Origin: Sinomonas albida
GTDB taxonomy: Bacteria; Actinomycetota; Actinomycetes; Actinomycetales; Micrococcaceae
NCBI RefSeq assembly: GCF_004919045.1
Contig: NZ_SWDW01000007.1
Coordinates: forward strand, 124,001 to 188,000
Length of the DNA stretch: 64,000 nucleotides
Direction of reading: 5' to 3'
In this document: piece by piece, positions 33,396 through 42,516 of the stretch
Layout of the letters: each line of letters opens with the position of its first letter
Position numbering within the stretch: the stretch's first letter is position 1
The notes under the pieces: generated by a model
Told to the model about the DNA's origin: nothing
The model's input: the letters and a program-made list of their open reading frames with translations, nothing else
Databases searched by the model: none
Position numbers and translations under genes: made by a program

Positions 33396-34184
33396 ATGGC
33401 CCCGTCTTCCTGGTTCGATCAGGCTTCCTGGTTCGATCAGGCCTCCTGGTTCGATCAGGCCAATCGGGCCTATCAGGCCGCAGCTTCGGCCCGACCGCCG
33501 TCGAGCCGCGAACTCGCCTACGAGCACATCCGCGAGCTCATCGTGACCGGCGAGGAGCCGCCGGGCGCACTCCTGAGCGAGAACGACCTCGCGCTCCGGC
33601 TCGACCTCAGCCGCACCCCGGTGCGCGAGGCGCTCCTGCTCCTCGCCCAGGAGGGGCTCGTCGAGGTCCGGCCCCAGCGCGGAAGCTATGTCTCCCTCAT
33701 CGACCCTGGGATGGTCCGGCAGGCGCAGTTCATCCGCGAGGCCATCGAGGTCGCCTCGCTCGAGGCCTGCATCGAGAACTGGACGCCCGAGAGCGGCGCC
33801 TACGTCGACCGCCTCCTCGACGCCCAGGAGGCGTGCACCACGCGCGAAGAGTTCTACCCCCTCGACGAGCGCTTCCACCGCGCACTCCTCGCGATCGCGG
33901 GGCACGCGTCGGCGTGGACGGCGGTCCAGAGCGCGAAGGGCCACCTCGACCGTGCTCGCTACCTCGGACTGAGCGGCTACCGTGCGATCTCGGAGTACGC
34001 CGCAGATCATCGGCGTGTCCACGAAGCGGTCGCGTCAGGCGACCTCGCGACGGCGCAGCGCGAGCTTCGCTCGCACCTGAGGTTCGTCCTCGACGACCTC
34101 GACCGGATCCAGGCGGCGAGGCCCGAGCTTTTCAGCATCCCCGCAGGTCCGGAGCGGAGGCGAGCGCGGCCGGCCCGCAGGTGA
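33396..34184 (+). CDS. GntR family (FCD-domain) transcriptional regulator
   Basis: Regulator of 262 aa. The winged helix is at about 38-105 (YEHIRELIVTGEEPPGALLS, LDLSRTPVREALLLLAQEGL, VEVRPQRGSYVSLI). The FCD ligand domain is at about 115-235 with metal-type residues in DERFHRALLAIAGH and DHRRVHEAV. The first 26 residues are an unusual repeat SWFDQA x3 plus NRAYQA, encoded by an 18-bp tandem array. ATG at 33396 was chosen over GTG at 33390. Divergent from, and likely regulator of, the idonate-type dehydrogenase. Confidence 0.88.
   Translation: MAPSSWFDQASWFDQASWFDQANRAYQAAASARPPSSRELAYEHIRELIVTGEEPPGALLSENDLALRLDLSRTPVREALLLLAQEGLVEVRPQRGSYVSLIDPGMVRQAQFIREAIEVASLEACIENWTPESGAYVDRLLDAQEACTTREEFYPLDERFHRALLAIAGHASAWTAVQSAKGHLDRARYLGLSGYRAISEYAADHRRVHEAVASGDLATAQRELRSHLRFVLDDLDRIQAARPELFSIPAGPERRRARPARR
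33408..33479 (+). repeat. 18-bp coding tandem repeat in the GntR N-terminus
   Basis: Three copies of TCCTGGTTCGATCAGGCY (33408, 33426, 33444) and a degenerate fourth at 33462. The period keeps the frame and encodes SWFDQA repeats before the DNA-binding domain. Copy-number change would lengthen or shorten the tail without disrupting the protein. Confidence 0.9.
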
Positions 34185-34205
34185 GCGCGTACTCTTATTC
34201 CCATC

Positions 34206-35513
34206 ATGACCTCCCCTCTGCGCGCCCTCACGATCGATCTGGGCGCTGTCGCCGAAGCGGGTGCCGTCCCGTTCGGCGACCTCTCGAACGCGATCAACCA
34301 CCCAGACGCCCTGTGCTGGCTCCGCCGCGGCGAGGGCCAGCTCGGCTTCGGCGAAGTCGCGCGCTTCGAGGGGACCGGGCCGGAGCGATTCATCGAGGCC
34401 GAGGCCTGGTGGAAGCGGCTCACGCTCGACGCCGACGTCGAGGATCCGCTGCAGCACCCCGGGACCGGGCTCATTGCCTTCGGCTCGTTCGCCTTCTCCA
34501 AGACCTCTGAGTACGCGTCGCGGCTCGTCGTGCCCGAGTTCGTGATCGGCGTGCGGGACGGCCGCGCGTGGGCCACGCACCTGACCGCGGACGGGAGCCG
34601 GCCTTCCGAGCGGGAGCTGCGCGCCGCCGTCGTCCGTTGGACCTCCCCCGTGCCGCTCGCGTCGCTCAACGGCGCGCGCCTCGCGGTGCGCGCCGGGCGG
34701 CTCGGCGAGCAGCGGTGGATGTCCGCCGTCGCGTCCGGGGTTCGGCACATCCGCGCGGGCGAGCTCGAGAAGCTCGTGCTGGCGCGCGACGTGGTCGTCG
34801 AGGACGACGGCGGGATCCCCCGCGAGCGCGTGCTGCGCCGCCTCGCATCGGCCTACCGCGACTGTTGGGTGTATGGGGTCGACGGGCTCGTGGGCGCAAC
34901 GCCCGAGATGCTCATCCAGGTCGAGGGGCGCACGGCCCAGGCGCGCGTGCTCGCGGGCACGCTCGACCGCCGCGAGGCCGACGGCGAGGGGCCCGGCTAC
35001 GCGGAGCGCGTCCTCGCGGGGTCCGCGAAGCAGCGGCACGAGCACCAGATCGCGATCGAATCGCTCACGACCGCGCTCGAGCCCTTCGCCGCGGCGCTCA
35101 ACGCCCACGACGAGCCGTTCATCCTCGAGCTGCCCAACGTCTACCACCTCGCGTCCGACGTCAAGGCGGAGCTCGCCGACGTCGAGGGCCACGTGCCCAC
35201 GCCGCTCGCGCTCGTCAACGCGCTGCACCCGACGGCCGCCGTGTGCGGAACGCCCACCGAGACGGCAGGCGCCCTCATCCGCGAACTCGAGACCCTCGAT
35301 CGCGGCCCCTACGCAGGGCCCGTGGGCTGGCTCGACGGCGCGGGGAACGGCGAGTTCGGGATCGCCCTGCGGGGTGCGGTCCTCGAGGGCCGAAACACCG
35401 CGCGACTTTACGCGGGCTGCGGGATCGTCGAGGGGTCGCTTCCGGAAGCGGAGCTCGCGGAGACGTGGGCGAAGTTCCGGCCGATGCTCGAGGCGCTCGG
35501 CGTGGAGCGCTGA
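34206..35513 (+). CDS. menF: Isochorismate synthase
   Basis: Chorismate-binding enzyme of 435 aa starting menaquinone synthesis. Family elements: IRAGELEKLVLARDVVVE, GLVGATPEMLIQVEGRTAQA, AGTLDRR, SAKQRHEHQIAIESL (catalytic/Mg region), LHPTAAVCGTPTETAGALIR, RGPYAGPVGWLDGAGNGEFG, LYAGCGIVEGS. It could be called MenF or EntC-like; the men genes around it favour menaquinone. A possible minus-10 TACTCT lies 10 nt before ATG 34206. It stands alone on the plus strand after the GntR gene. Confidence 0.9.
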   Translation: MTSPLRALTIDLGAVAEAGAVPFGDLSNAINHPDALCWLRRGEGQLGFGEVARFEGTGPERFIEAEAWWKRLTLDADVEDPLQHPGTGLIAFGSFAFSKTSEYASRLVVPEFVIGVRDGRAWATHLTADGSRPSERELRAAVVRWTSPVPLASLNGARLAVRAGRLGEQRWMSAVASGVRHIRAGELEKLVLARDVVVEDDGGIPRERVLRRLASAYRDCWVYGVDGLVGATPEMLIQVEGRTAQARVLAGTLDRREADGEGPGYAERVLAGSAKQRHEHQIAIESLTTALEPFAAALNAHDEPFILELPNVYHLASDVKAELADVEGHVPTPLALVNALHPTAAVCGTPTETAGALIRELETLDRGPYAGPVGWLDGAGNGEFGIALRGAVLEGRNTARLYAGCGIVEGSLPEAELAETWAKFRPMLEALGVER

Positions 35514-35608
35514 CTTCAGGCACCGAGAACGTCCGGGATCCCGGAACGATGTCGGGGATTCGGGGTTGCACTCCCTGCCTTTTCGTTGTCCAATGGTGAA
35601 ACTAAAGT

Positions 35609-35653
35609 TGCATGTGATGCACATCTCACCCCGCTCGAGCGAGCGGATAGGAT
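35609..35653 (+). promoter_or_regulatory. Operator-like dyad and minus-10 upstream of the amino-acid ABC operon
   Basis: Two overlapping palindromes, TGCATGTGATGCA (35609-35621) and ATGTGATGCACAT (35612-35624), lie about 25 bp upstream of TAGGAT (about 35648-35653). The ATG of the binding protein follows about 50 bp later. Regulator unknown. Confidence 0.45.
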
Positions 35654-35703
35654 AGATGTCGCTTTAGCACCTGTTTGCCACTACCTCAACTAAGGGACGA
35701 ACC

Positions 35704-36639
35704 ATGACCTTCACCACGAAGCTCGCTGCCAAGGGCGCTGTGGTCCTCGCGGTAGGCGCGCTTGCGCTCACCGGCTGCACCAACGCGTCCGAGACGGCTG
35801 GCGGCGCCCAGCCGAGCGGCTCCGGCTCCGCCAGCTTCGATCCGAGCAGTGTCCAGAAGGATGACTCCCTGGCGTCGCAGGTGCCCGCCGCCATCAAGTC
35901 CAAGGGAACGCTCGTGGTCGGCTCCGACACGACGTACGCCCCCGCCGAGTTCCTGGGCGGCTCCGACAACCACACCCCGATGGGCTACGACGTCGACCTG
36001 GCCAAGGCCATCGGCGCGACCCTGGGCCTCAAGGTCGACGTCCAGACGGCCGACTTCACGGGCATCCTCCCCGCGCTCGGCCCGAAGTACGATCTCGGAA
36101 TCAGCTCGTTCACGATCACGAAGGAGCGCCTCGGCGCCGTCAACTTCGTGAGCTACTTCAACGCGGGCACCGCGTGGGCCGTCCAGAAGGGCAACCCGAA
36201 GAAGTTCTCCGTCGATGACGTATGCGGCAAGTCGATCGGCGTCCAGACCGGCACGACCGAGGCGGACGACATCAAGAACAAGAGCGACAAGTGCACGCAG
36301 AGCGGCAAGAAGGCGATCGACGTCGTCTCGCTCGACAAGCAGACGGACCTCAACACCCGTCTGGTCAGCGGCGGCCTCGACGCGATGTCCGCGGATTCGC
36401 CCGTGGTCGGCTACGCGATCTCGCAGACCAACGGCGCGCTCGAGAAGGTCGGGAGCACGACCGACGCAGCCCCTGAGGGCATCGCGGTCGCGAAGAGCGA
36501 TACGGCCCTCGCTGGGCTCGTCCAGAAGGTCATGGCGAAGCTCATCTCCAACGGCTCGTACAAGAAGATCCTCGACACCTGGAACAACTCCGACGGCGCG
36601 ATCAGCAACGCTGAGCTCAACCCGTCCGTCTCCTCGTGA
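35704..36639 (+). CDS. Amino-acid ABC transporter substrate-binding lipoprotein
   Basis: Family-3 solute-binding protein of 311 aa. Signal peptide with lipobox ALTGC (C25). Mature domain: LVVGSDTTYAPAEFLG, GYDVDLAKAIGATLGLKVDV, FTGILPALGPKYDLGISSFT, CGKSIGVQTGTTEADDIKNK. These are the usual polar amino-acid receptor motifs (His/Glu/Gln/Cys types); the ligand cannot be fixed. First gene of a three-gene operon. Confidence 0.92.
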   Translation: MTFTTKLAAKGAVVLAVGALALTGCTNASETAGGAQPSGSGSASFDPSSVQKDDSLASQVPAAIKSKGTLVVGSDTTYAPAEFLGGSDNHTPMGYDVDLAKAIGATLGLKVDVQTADFTGILPALGPKYDLGISSFTITKERLGAVNFVSYFNAGTAWAVQKGNPKKFSVDDVCGKSIGVQTGTTEADDIKNKSDKCTQSGKKAIDVVSLDKQTDLNTRLVSGGLDAMSADSPVVGYAISQTNGALEKVGSTTDAAPEGIAVAKSDTALAGLVQKVMAKLISNGSYKKILDTWNNSDGAISNAELNPSVSS

Positions 36640-36644
36640 CTCTC

Positions 36645-37657
36645 ATGACTACTCACCGCGCGGAAACCACTGAAGCCGCGAAGCAGGGCGGCGCACCGGA
36701 ACTCATCAAGGCAGTTCCGGTGCGCCACCCCGGCCGCTGGGTCGCGGCCGCGGTCATCCTCATCCTCGTGGCTCTGGCCATCCAGAGCCTCGCGACGAAC
36801 CCCAGGTTCGGCTGGGGGACCGTCGCGGCGTACATCCGAGATGTCAATGTCGTGCAGGGCGTGGGCTGGACGCTGCTCCTGACCGTCCTGTCCATGGTCC
36901 TCGCGATCGTCCTCGCCGTCGCGCTCGCCTTCATGCGTCAGTCGGACAACCCGATCCTGCGCTGGTCGAGCTGGACCTGGGTCTGGTTCTTCCGCGGCAC
37001 CCCGGTGTACACGCAGCTCATCTTCTGGGGCCTCGTGACTGTCCTCTATCCGGCTGTCACGCTCGGGATCCCGTTCGGCCCGGAGCTCGCCACGTACGTG
37101 CTGAGCGACCCGAGCAAGGGCTTCGTCCCCGCGGTCCTCGGCTTGGGCCTCAACGAGTCCGCCTATCTCGCCGAGATCTTCCGCGCGGGCCTCAAGTCCG
37201 TGGACAAGGGCCAAATCGAGGCGGCCGAGGCGCTCGGCATGCGCGGCACCAAGGTCATGTGGCGCATCGTCCTGCCCCAGGCCATGCGCGTCATCGTGCC
37301 GCCTACCGGCAACGAGACGATCGGCATGCTCAAGACGACCTCTCTCGTGCTCGCGGTCCCGTTCACCTATGACCTGACGTTCGTCACGAACGCGCTCGCG
37401 AACCGCACCTACCAGCCGATCCCGCTGCTGATCGTCGCGGCGTTCTGGTACCTCCTGGTCACGAGCATCCTCATGGTGGGCCAGCATTACATCGAGAAGT
37501 ACTACGGCAAGGGCGTGGACAATCTGGTCCCGGCTCCCGTCAACGCCGCGGCCGTCAACCCGGCTGCGGCGAAGGCTGCGGCCGCGGGGATCGGCGGCGC
37601 CGAGTCCATGCCGGGCGGCCCGACGGCCGCCGGAGAGACCATCGAGGAGAGTGGCCG

Positions 37658-37661
<4 letters not shown>
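36645..37661 (+). CDS. Amino-acid ABC transporter permease (His/Glu/Gln/opine family)
   Basis: Permease of 338 aa. The HisM-type segment starts at about residue 70 ([20 protein letters not shown]), and the EAA loop is [20 protein letters not shown]. Two extra features are an 80-residue N-terminal region with its own helix and a 50-residue Ala/Pro/Gly-rich C-terminal tail. ATG 36645 follows the receptor stop closely; GTG 36636 overlaps that stop and is an alternative. Stop overlaps the ATPase start (ATGA). Confidence 0.9.
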
Positions 37662-38464
<803 letters not shown>

Positions 38465-38468
38465 CCGC

Positions 38469-38532
38469 AGACAAAGGCCGCGGCTCCGTGGAAGCGAGCG
38501 TTCTCGTTTCCACGGAGCCGCGGCCTTTTGTC
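38469..38532 (+). terminator. Intrinsic terminator after the amino-acid ABC operon
   Basis: A stem of more than 20 bp (AAAGGCCGCGGCTCCGTGGA and its complement) with the short loop GCGAGCGTTCTC, ending in CCTTTTGTCT. The flanking A and T tracts make it usable from both sides, also for the convergent menD. Confidence 0.9.
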
Positions 38533-38534
38533 TA

Positions 38535-38662
38535 AGTCCCCTTAACAGCGAGTAGCTGTACCCGAAACGCCCCAGCGGCGAGTTATCTGTACCCGAAACG
38601 CCCCAGCAGCAGGTTATCTGTACCCGAAACGCTCCAGGGAGCGATTATCTGTACCCGAAACG
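38535..38662 (-). repeat. 31-bp tandem array repeating the menD terminal codons and stop
   Basis: On the minus strand CGTTTCGGGTACAGATAA, the last five codons and stop of menD, occurs three times exactly (38645, 38614 and 38583 ends) and a fourth time degenerate, each followed by a 13-bp spacer. The period of 31 is one more than a multiple of three, so RFGYR and stop appear in all three frames. Confidence 0.92.
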
Positions 38663-40351
38663 GTGTTGGGGGGAGACGGATTCTGCCACCGCCGCCCGAA
38701 GCCGCGCGTGCAGCTCGCGCAGGGCGGAACGGTCCACGCGCGCCTCGATGATCTCCCGGGCCGACGACCGGGGTGCGGCCAAGGCGGAAGCTGCCTCCGC
38801 CGTCGTCCGCACGACCGTGTGCCGCACGCCGTAGGCCGCGGCGAGCGCACGGAGGTCGGCCTTGTGCGGCGTGCCGAAGAGGCGTTCGACAGCGGCCGCG
38901 GCACCCGGGCGGTCCGCGCCGTCGCCCGCCACGCGGCCGTGCTCGAGGAGGCCGAAGATCGCGCCTCCGGCGTCGTTGAGCACGACGATGCGCAGCGATG
39001 GCTCGGCCTCGCCGGTGCCGAGGAGGAGGCCACCGGCGTCGTGCAGGAACGTGAGGTCGCCGAGGAACAGGGTCGTCTCGAGGCGGTTCCCGAGCCAGAG
39101 GCCGGTCGCGGTCGAGACCGTGCCGTCGATGCCTGCGAGGCCGCGGTTCGAGAACACGCGCGCGCCTGGCTCGCCCGCGGGCGAGGCCGCGAGGTCCACG
39201 TCGCGGATCCCGTTCGACGAGCCGAGGAGGAGCTGCCCGCGAGCGGCCTGCCACACGAGCTGCGCGAGGCGCGGGCCCGAGAGCGGGAGGGCCGCCAGCA
39301 CGCGGTCCATGGCCTCCTGCGCGGCCGCGCCAGCGAGGAGCCACGCGTCGAGCCACCCCTCGGCGCCGCGGCCAGCGAAGTCGGAGAGCTCGTCGAGGTC
39401 CGCGACGAGCCGCTCGCGCCGCCGCCCCTCCTCGAACCACGCGACCGGACGCGGGTGGAACAGCGCCGTCTCGACCCCCTCGCGCTCGAGCAGCGCCGTG
39501 ACCGGTCGGCTGAGGGTGGGCCGTCCGAACAGCACGACCCGCTCGATCCCCTCCCCCGGATGTCCGTCGAGCAGCACGCGGTACGGCCCCACGGCGTGCG
39601 AGCCGAAGCGCGCGTTGGACGACGGCTCCGCGAGGAGCGGCAGCCCGTGCGCGGCGGCGAACGCCTCGGCGAGCGGCCCGGCGCCGTGGCCGGCCATGAC
39701 GACCGCGCGCCGCGGCGGGAGCCCGCCGAGCGCCGCGACCGCAGGCCGACGGTACGCGAAGCCCTCCGTGGCCGGCTGCGCCCACCCGCCGACGGGCGGC
39801 TCCCACTCCCCCGCGGGCACGAGCGGCTCGCGGAAGCACACGTTGAGCTGCACCGGGCCCGAGGGAACGCCGGGCAGGAGCCCCGAGGCGGCGCTGAGCG
39901 CTGTCCGCACGGCCGACGACGGCGACTCCCCCGCCGGGACCGACGTCGCGAAGCGCACATGCTCGCCGAAGAGGTCGAGCTGTTCGGTCGTCTGGTTCGC
40001 GCCCGTCCCGTGGAGTTCGGCGGGCCGGTCGGCGGAAAGCACGATCACGGGGACCTCGGCGTGGTTCGCCTCCATGACGGCGGGCAGAAGATTCCCCACG
40101 GCCGTGCCGCTCGTGGTGAGCACCGCCGTCGGCCGTCCCGAGGAGAGCGCGGCGCCGAGCGCGGTGAACCCGCCCGCGCGCTCGTCGATCCGCACCACGA
40201 GTTCGAGGAGGCCGCGGCCCTCGGCCTCGGCGAGCGCATACGCGAGGGGCGCGCTGCGCGACCCGGGGCAGACAACAACGCGACGAACGCCGCCCGCGAG
40301 GAGTCCGGAGACCACCTCGCGGGCGGCGTCGAGGGAGCCGAGAGAAGTCAC
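38645..40351 (-). CDS. menD: 2-succinyl-5-enolpyruvyl-6-hydroxy-3-cyclohexene-1-carboxylate synthase
   Basis: ThDP enzyme of 568 aa of menaquinone synthesis. N-terminal VVVCPGSRSAPLAYALAEAE and RIDERAGGFTALGAAL, then PVIVLSADRPAELHGTGANQ followed by TTEQ are MenD hallmarks; the C-terminal ThDP part has FLGDLTFLHDAGGLLLG and LNDAGGAIFGLLE. The start is GTG at 40351, with TAGGAT 6 nt upstream, implying a leaderless message. Its 3' end is part of a 31-bp array repeating its own final codons. Confidence 0.94.
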   Translation of the reverse strand: MTSLGSLDAAREVVSGLLAGGVRRVVVCPGSRSAPLAYALAEAEGRGLLELVVRIDERAGGFTALGAALSSGRPTAVLTTSGTAVGNLLPAVMEANHAEVPVIVLSADRPAELHGTGANQTTEQLDLFGEHVRFATSVPAGESPSSAVRTALSAASGLLPGVPSGPVQLNVCFREPLVPAGEWEPPVGGWAQPATEGFAYRRPAVAALGGLPPRRAVVMAGHGAGPLAEAFAAAHGLPLLAEPSSNARFGSHAVGPYRVLLDGHPGEGIERVVLFGRPTLSRPVTALLEREGVETALFHPRPVAWFEEGRRRERLVADLDELSDFAGRGAEGWLDAWLLAGAAAQEAMDRVLAALPLSGPRLAQLVWQAARGQLLLGSSNGIRDVDLAASPAGEPGARVFSNRGLAGIDGTVSTATGLWLGNRLETTLFLGDLTFLHDAGGLLLGTGEAEPSLRIVVLNDAGGAIFGLLEHGRVAGDGADRPGAAAAVERLFGTPHKADLRALAAAYGVRHTVVRTTAEAASALAAPRSSAREIIEARVDRSALRELHARLRAAVAESVSPQHRFGYR

Positions 40352-40704
40352 ACCTCAATCCTAGGCTCGTGGCGGCGACGTCCGATCGAAGGGCGTCATT
40401 GCTCCCCTCCTGAGTACACCCGCGAGGCCATCCCGGTAGCCCGGCGCCTCCATCCCTTGGCTGCCTCTGCCTCCTTGACCCGTTCTCGGGCCCCTTCCGC
40501 ATTCGTTCGGACTCGTCCTTCGGACTCGTTCCTTCGGACCTGTCTGCGAGTACCGCACGGGTGTTCATCTCTGCCGAGAAGTCGAGTACGCGCAAGTGTA
40601 GGAGCATCCCGCAGGGGCTGAGAGAGTCTTTCGCATCGGGCTCCAGATCCACCCGATCCGAGTCCAGAGGGCGTCAACGGTGGGGCATTGCGCGCCGCCG
40701 CACA
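40352..40704. other. Non-coding stretch between menD and the secreted-protein operon
   Basis: It holds the menD promoter at its left end (minus-10 TAGGAT complement at 40358-40363) and presumably the promoter of the rightward operon. A short imperfect repeat of about 14 bp, TTCGGACTCGT followed by CCT, occurs around 40505-40545. CTTGACC near 40475 is a possible minus-35, but no convincing minus-10 was found. No protein gene seen. Confidence 0.5.
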
Positions 40705-40840
40705 CACTGCCCACAAACCCGCACCGCCCACCAACCAGCACCGCCCACAAACCAGCACCGCCCACAAACCAGCACCGCCCACCAACGAGCACGACCCACC
40801 AACGAGCACGGCCCACGAACCATCACCGTTCAGGACCCAT
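40705..40840 (+). repeat. 17-bp tandem array in the leader of the secreted-protein operon
   Basis: Eight head-to-tail 17-bp units with consensus CACCGCCCACMAACCAG (two exact copies at 40739 and 40756), ending 20 bp before the ATG at 40861. The plus strand is C/A-rich and nearly free of G and T, so the transcript would be unstructured and Rho-loading-like. AAGGAG follows the array as ribosome site. Confidence 0.88.
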
Positions 40841-40860
40841 CACCCTTCAAGGAGCACCCC

Positions 40861-41310
40861 ATGAGGAAGCTGTCGATCAAGAGCAAGGTCGCTGTCGCCG
40901 TCACCACTGCCGGTCTCATCGGCATCGGCGGAGGCGCGTTTGCCTACTGGACCACGACCGGAGCCGGCAGCGGCAATGCCGCCACCTCCGCTGGTGGCCA
41001 GACCGTGGTGCTGCACTCGACGTTCAACGCCGGCCTCACGCCGGGCGAGTCAGAGGCAGTCGCCTACACGGCCGACAACGGCAACGATACGAGCACTGTC
41101 GTCGGGGCACTTGCGGCGACCGTGAGCACGAGCGTTGCGCAGTGCGATCCGGCGTGGTTCGGTGTCACGGCCCTCACGTCCAACTCGACGGTCGCCGGTC
41201 ACACCACGGGCGTCTCGGTGGGAAGCGGCACCTTGACGTTCAAGGACTCCGCGGCGAACCAGGACGCCTGCAAGGGCGCGATCATCACGGTCTCGGTCAC
41301 GAGCAACTAG
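40861..41310 (+). CDS. Small secreted protein with alternate AYW-type signal peptide
   Basis: Exported protein of 149 aa. The hydrophobic signal ends in GGGAFAYW (residues 23-30), followed by TTTGAGSGNAA. The pattern resembles the SipW-cognate alternate signals of TasA/camelysin-like proteins and the actinobacterial alternate-signal exported families. The mature part is a beta-rich, Thr/Ser/Ala-rich domain with two cysteines, C95 and C137 (NQDACKGA). AAGGAG 6-7 nt before ATG. First of four coexpressed secreted proteins; no SipW peptidase gene is in the window. Function unknown; a surface fibre or matrix subunit is inference. Confidence 0.75.
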   Translation: MRKLSIKSKVAVAVTTAGLIGIGGGAFAYWTTTGAGSGNAATSAGGQTVVLHSTFNAGLTPGESEAVAYTADNGNDTSTVVGALAATVSTSVAQCDPAWFGVTALTSNSTVAGHTTGVSVGSGTLTFKDSAANQDACKGAIITVSVTSN

Positions 41311-41372
41311 CCCCAGCCAGGCGGGCAACCATGACACTGCAGCAGCTATGACACTGCATAAGGAGACACAGG

Positions 41373-42515
41373 GTGCGGGATATGCGGAATCTCCTCGGGG
41401 CAACGCCTCAAGGCCTCGGGAGAGCAGTCAGGATCGCGGTCATTACCCTGCTCGGTGTCATGCTGCCCGCCGGGGCGCTCTTCGCGGCGGGCCAAACGCC
41501 CAAGCCGTCCTTCACAGTGCAGGTCTCGCCCGGAAGCCAATCGGTGGTCCGCGGCTCGAACGCCGTGTATGCGGTCACCGTAACTTCGCAGAACGGCTTC
41601 GCGGGGGCCGTCGCGCTGTCAGTGGGCGCGCTGCCGAGCCCGGCGACGGCGAGCTTCTCGCCGTCGGGGCTCAGCCTCACCCCGGGCTCGTCGTCGACGT
41701 CGACGCTGACGGTGGCGACCACGTCATCCACCCCCGTAGGGACCTACAGCCTCCAAATCGAGGGCACCTCGGGGAAGACGAGCGCTTCCACCGGCGCCGG
41801 CCTGACCGTGAACTACCCGCTCTCGGGGTCCTTCTCGGTGACCAGCGCCCCGGCCTCGCTGAGCATCTCGCCTGGCTCGAGCGGCGTCTACGGCCTCGCC
41901 ATCAGCCGCTCCAACATGCCGGGCCCGATCTCCTTCACGGTGTCCGGCGTCCCATCTGGAGTCTCGGCGAGCTTCAGTCCGAATTCGACCACCGGACCCT
42001 CCTCGAGCCTCCAGATCACCGCGTCCGCCTCGGCCCCGGCGACCAAAACGACCCTCTATATCGTCGGCTCAGGGCAGGATCCGAGCGGCAAAGCGCAGTA
42101 CGCGTACGCCAGCGTGCAGTTTGAGGTGCTCAGCAACGGCAAGGCCTTCGCGATCACGGGCGGCCTCGTTTCGCCTCTCGCCCCAGGGCTCTCCAAGCCG
42201 CTCGCCCTGAGCTTCTCGAATCCGAACAGCCAGCCGCTCTCCATCACAAATCTCTCGGTGACGCTCACGGGCGTGACGCGTGCAGCTGACGCTGTGTCCA
42301 AGGGCCTTCCGTGCAGCATCGCGGACTACGCCGTGACGCAATACAGCGGGCCCTACCCCCTCGCGGCGCCGGTTGGCACGAGCTCGTTCGCCTCCATGGG
42401 AGTCCCGGGCAGCCAGTGGCCCAAGGTCTCCATGCTCGACACGACCGCCAATCAGGACGGCTGCAAAGGCGCGACCCTGCTCCTTGGCTTCTCTGGGTCC
42501 GGACAGGGGAACTGA
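41373..42515 (+). CDS. Secreted protein with two Ig-like domains and a shared C-terminal module
   Basis: Exported protein of 380 aa. Signal anchor at about 20-40. Two Ig-like beta domains, about 45-147 (FTVQVSPGSQSVVRGSNAVY) and 152-252 (FSVTSAPASLSISPGSSGVY). Residues 258-380 match the mature parts of its two neighbours: PGLSKPLALSFSNPN, then C313 and C364 in NQDGCKGATLLLGFSG. The start is GTG at 41373 with AAGGAG 7 nt upstream. Two bp-level features precede it: ATGACACTGCA occurs twice (41331, 41348), the first opening a 6-codon ORF. No sortase motif seen. Confidence 0.75.
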   Translation: MRDMRNLLGATPQGLGRAVRIAVITLLGVMLPAGALFAAGQTPKPSFTVQVSPGSQSVVRGSNAVYAVTVTSQNGFAGAVALSVGALPSPATASFSPSGLSLTPGSSSTSTLTVATTSSTPVGTYSLQIEGTSGKTSASTGAGLTVNYPLSGSFSVTSAPASLSISPGSSGVYGLAISRSNMPGPISFTVSGVPSGVSASFSPNSTTGPSSSLQITASASAPATKTTLYIVGSGQDPSGKAQYAYASVQFEVLSNGKAFAITGGLVSPLAPGLSKPLALSFSNPNSQPLSITNLSVTLTGVTRAADAVSKGLPCSIADYAVTQYSGPYPLAAPVGTSSFASMGVPGSQWPKVSMLDTTANQDGCKGATLLLGFSGSGQGN

Positions 42516-42516
42516 G

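Noticed and set aside
38583-40652. Other minus-strand frames ending in the same RFGYR tail as menD
   Set aside because: They are shadow frames of menD; the shared tail comes from the 31-bp array and is reported as a finding instead.
40705-40840. 17-bp array as a CRISPR or coding repeat
   Set aside because: No spacers between units, and 17 bp breaks any reading frame.
41348-42124. Open frame starting MTLHKETQGAG overlapping the second secreted gene
   Set aside because: The alternative frame has an explicit signal peptide, Ig-like domains and a ribosome site; this one is Arg-rich and featureless.
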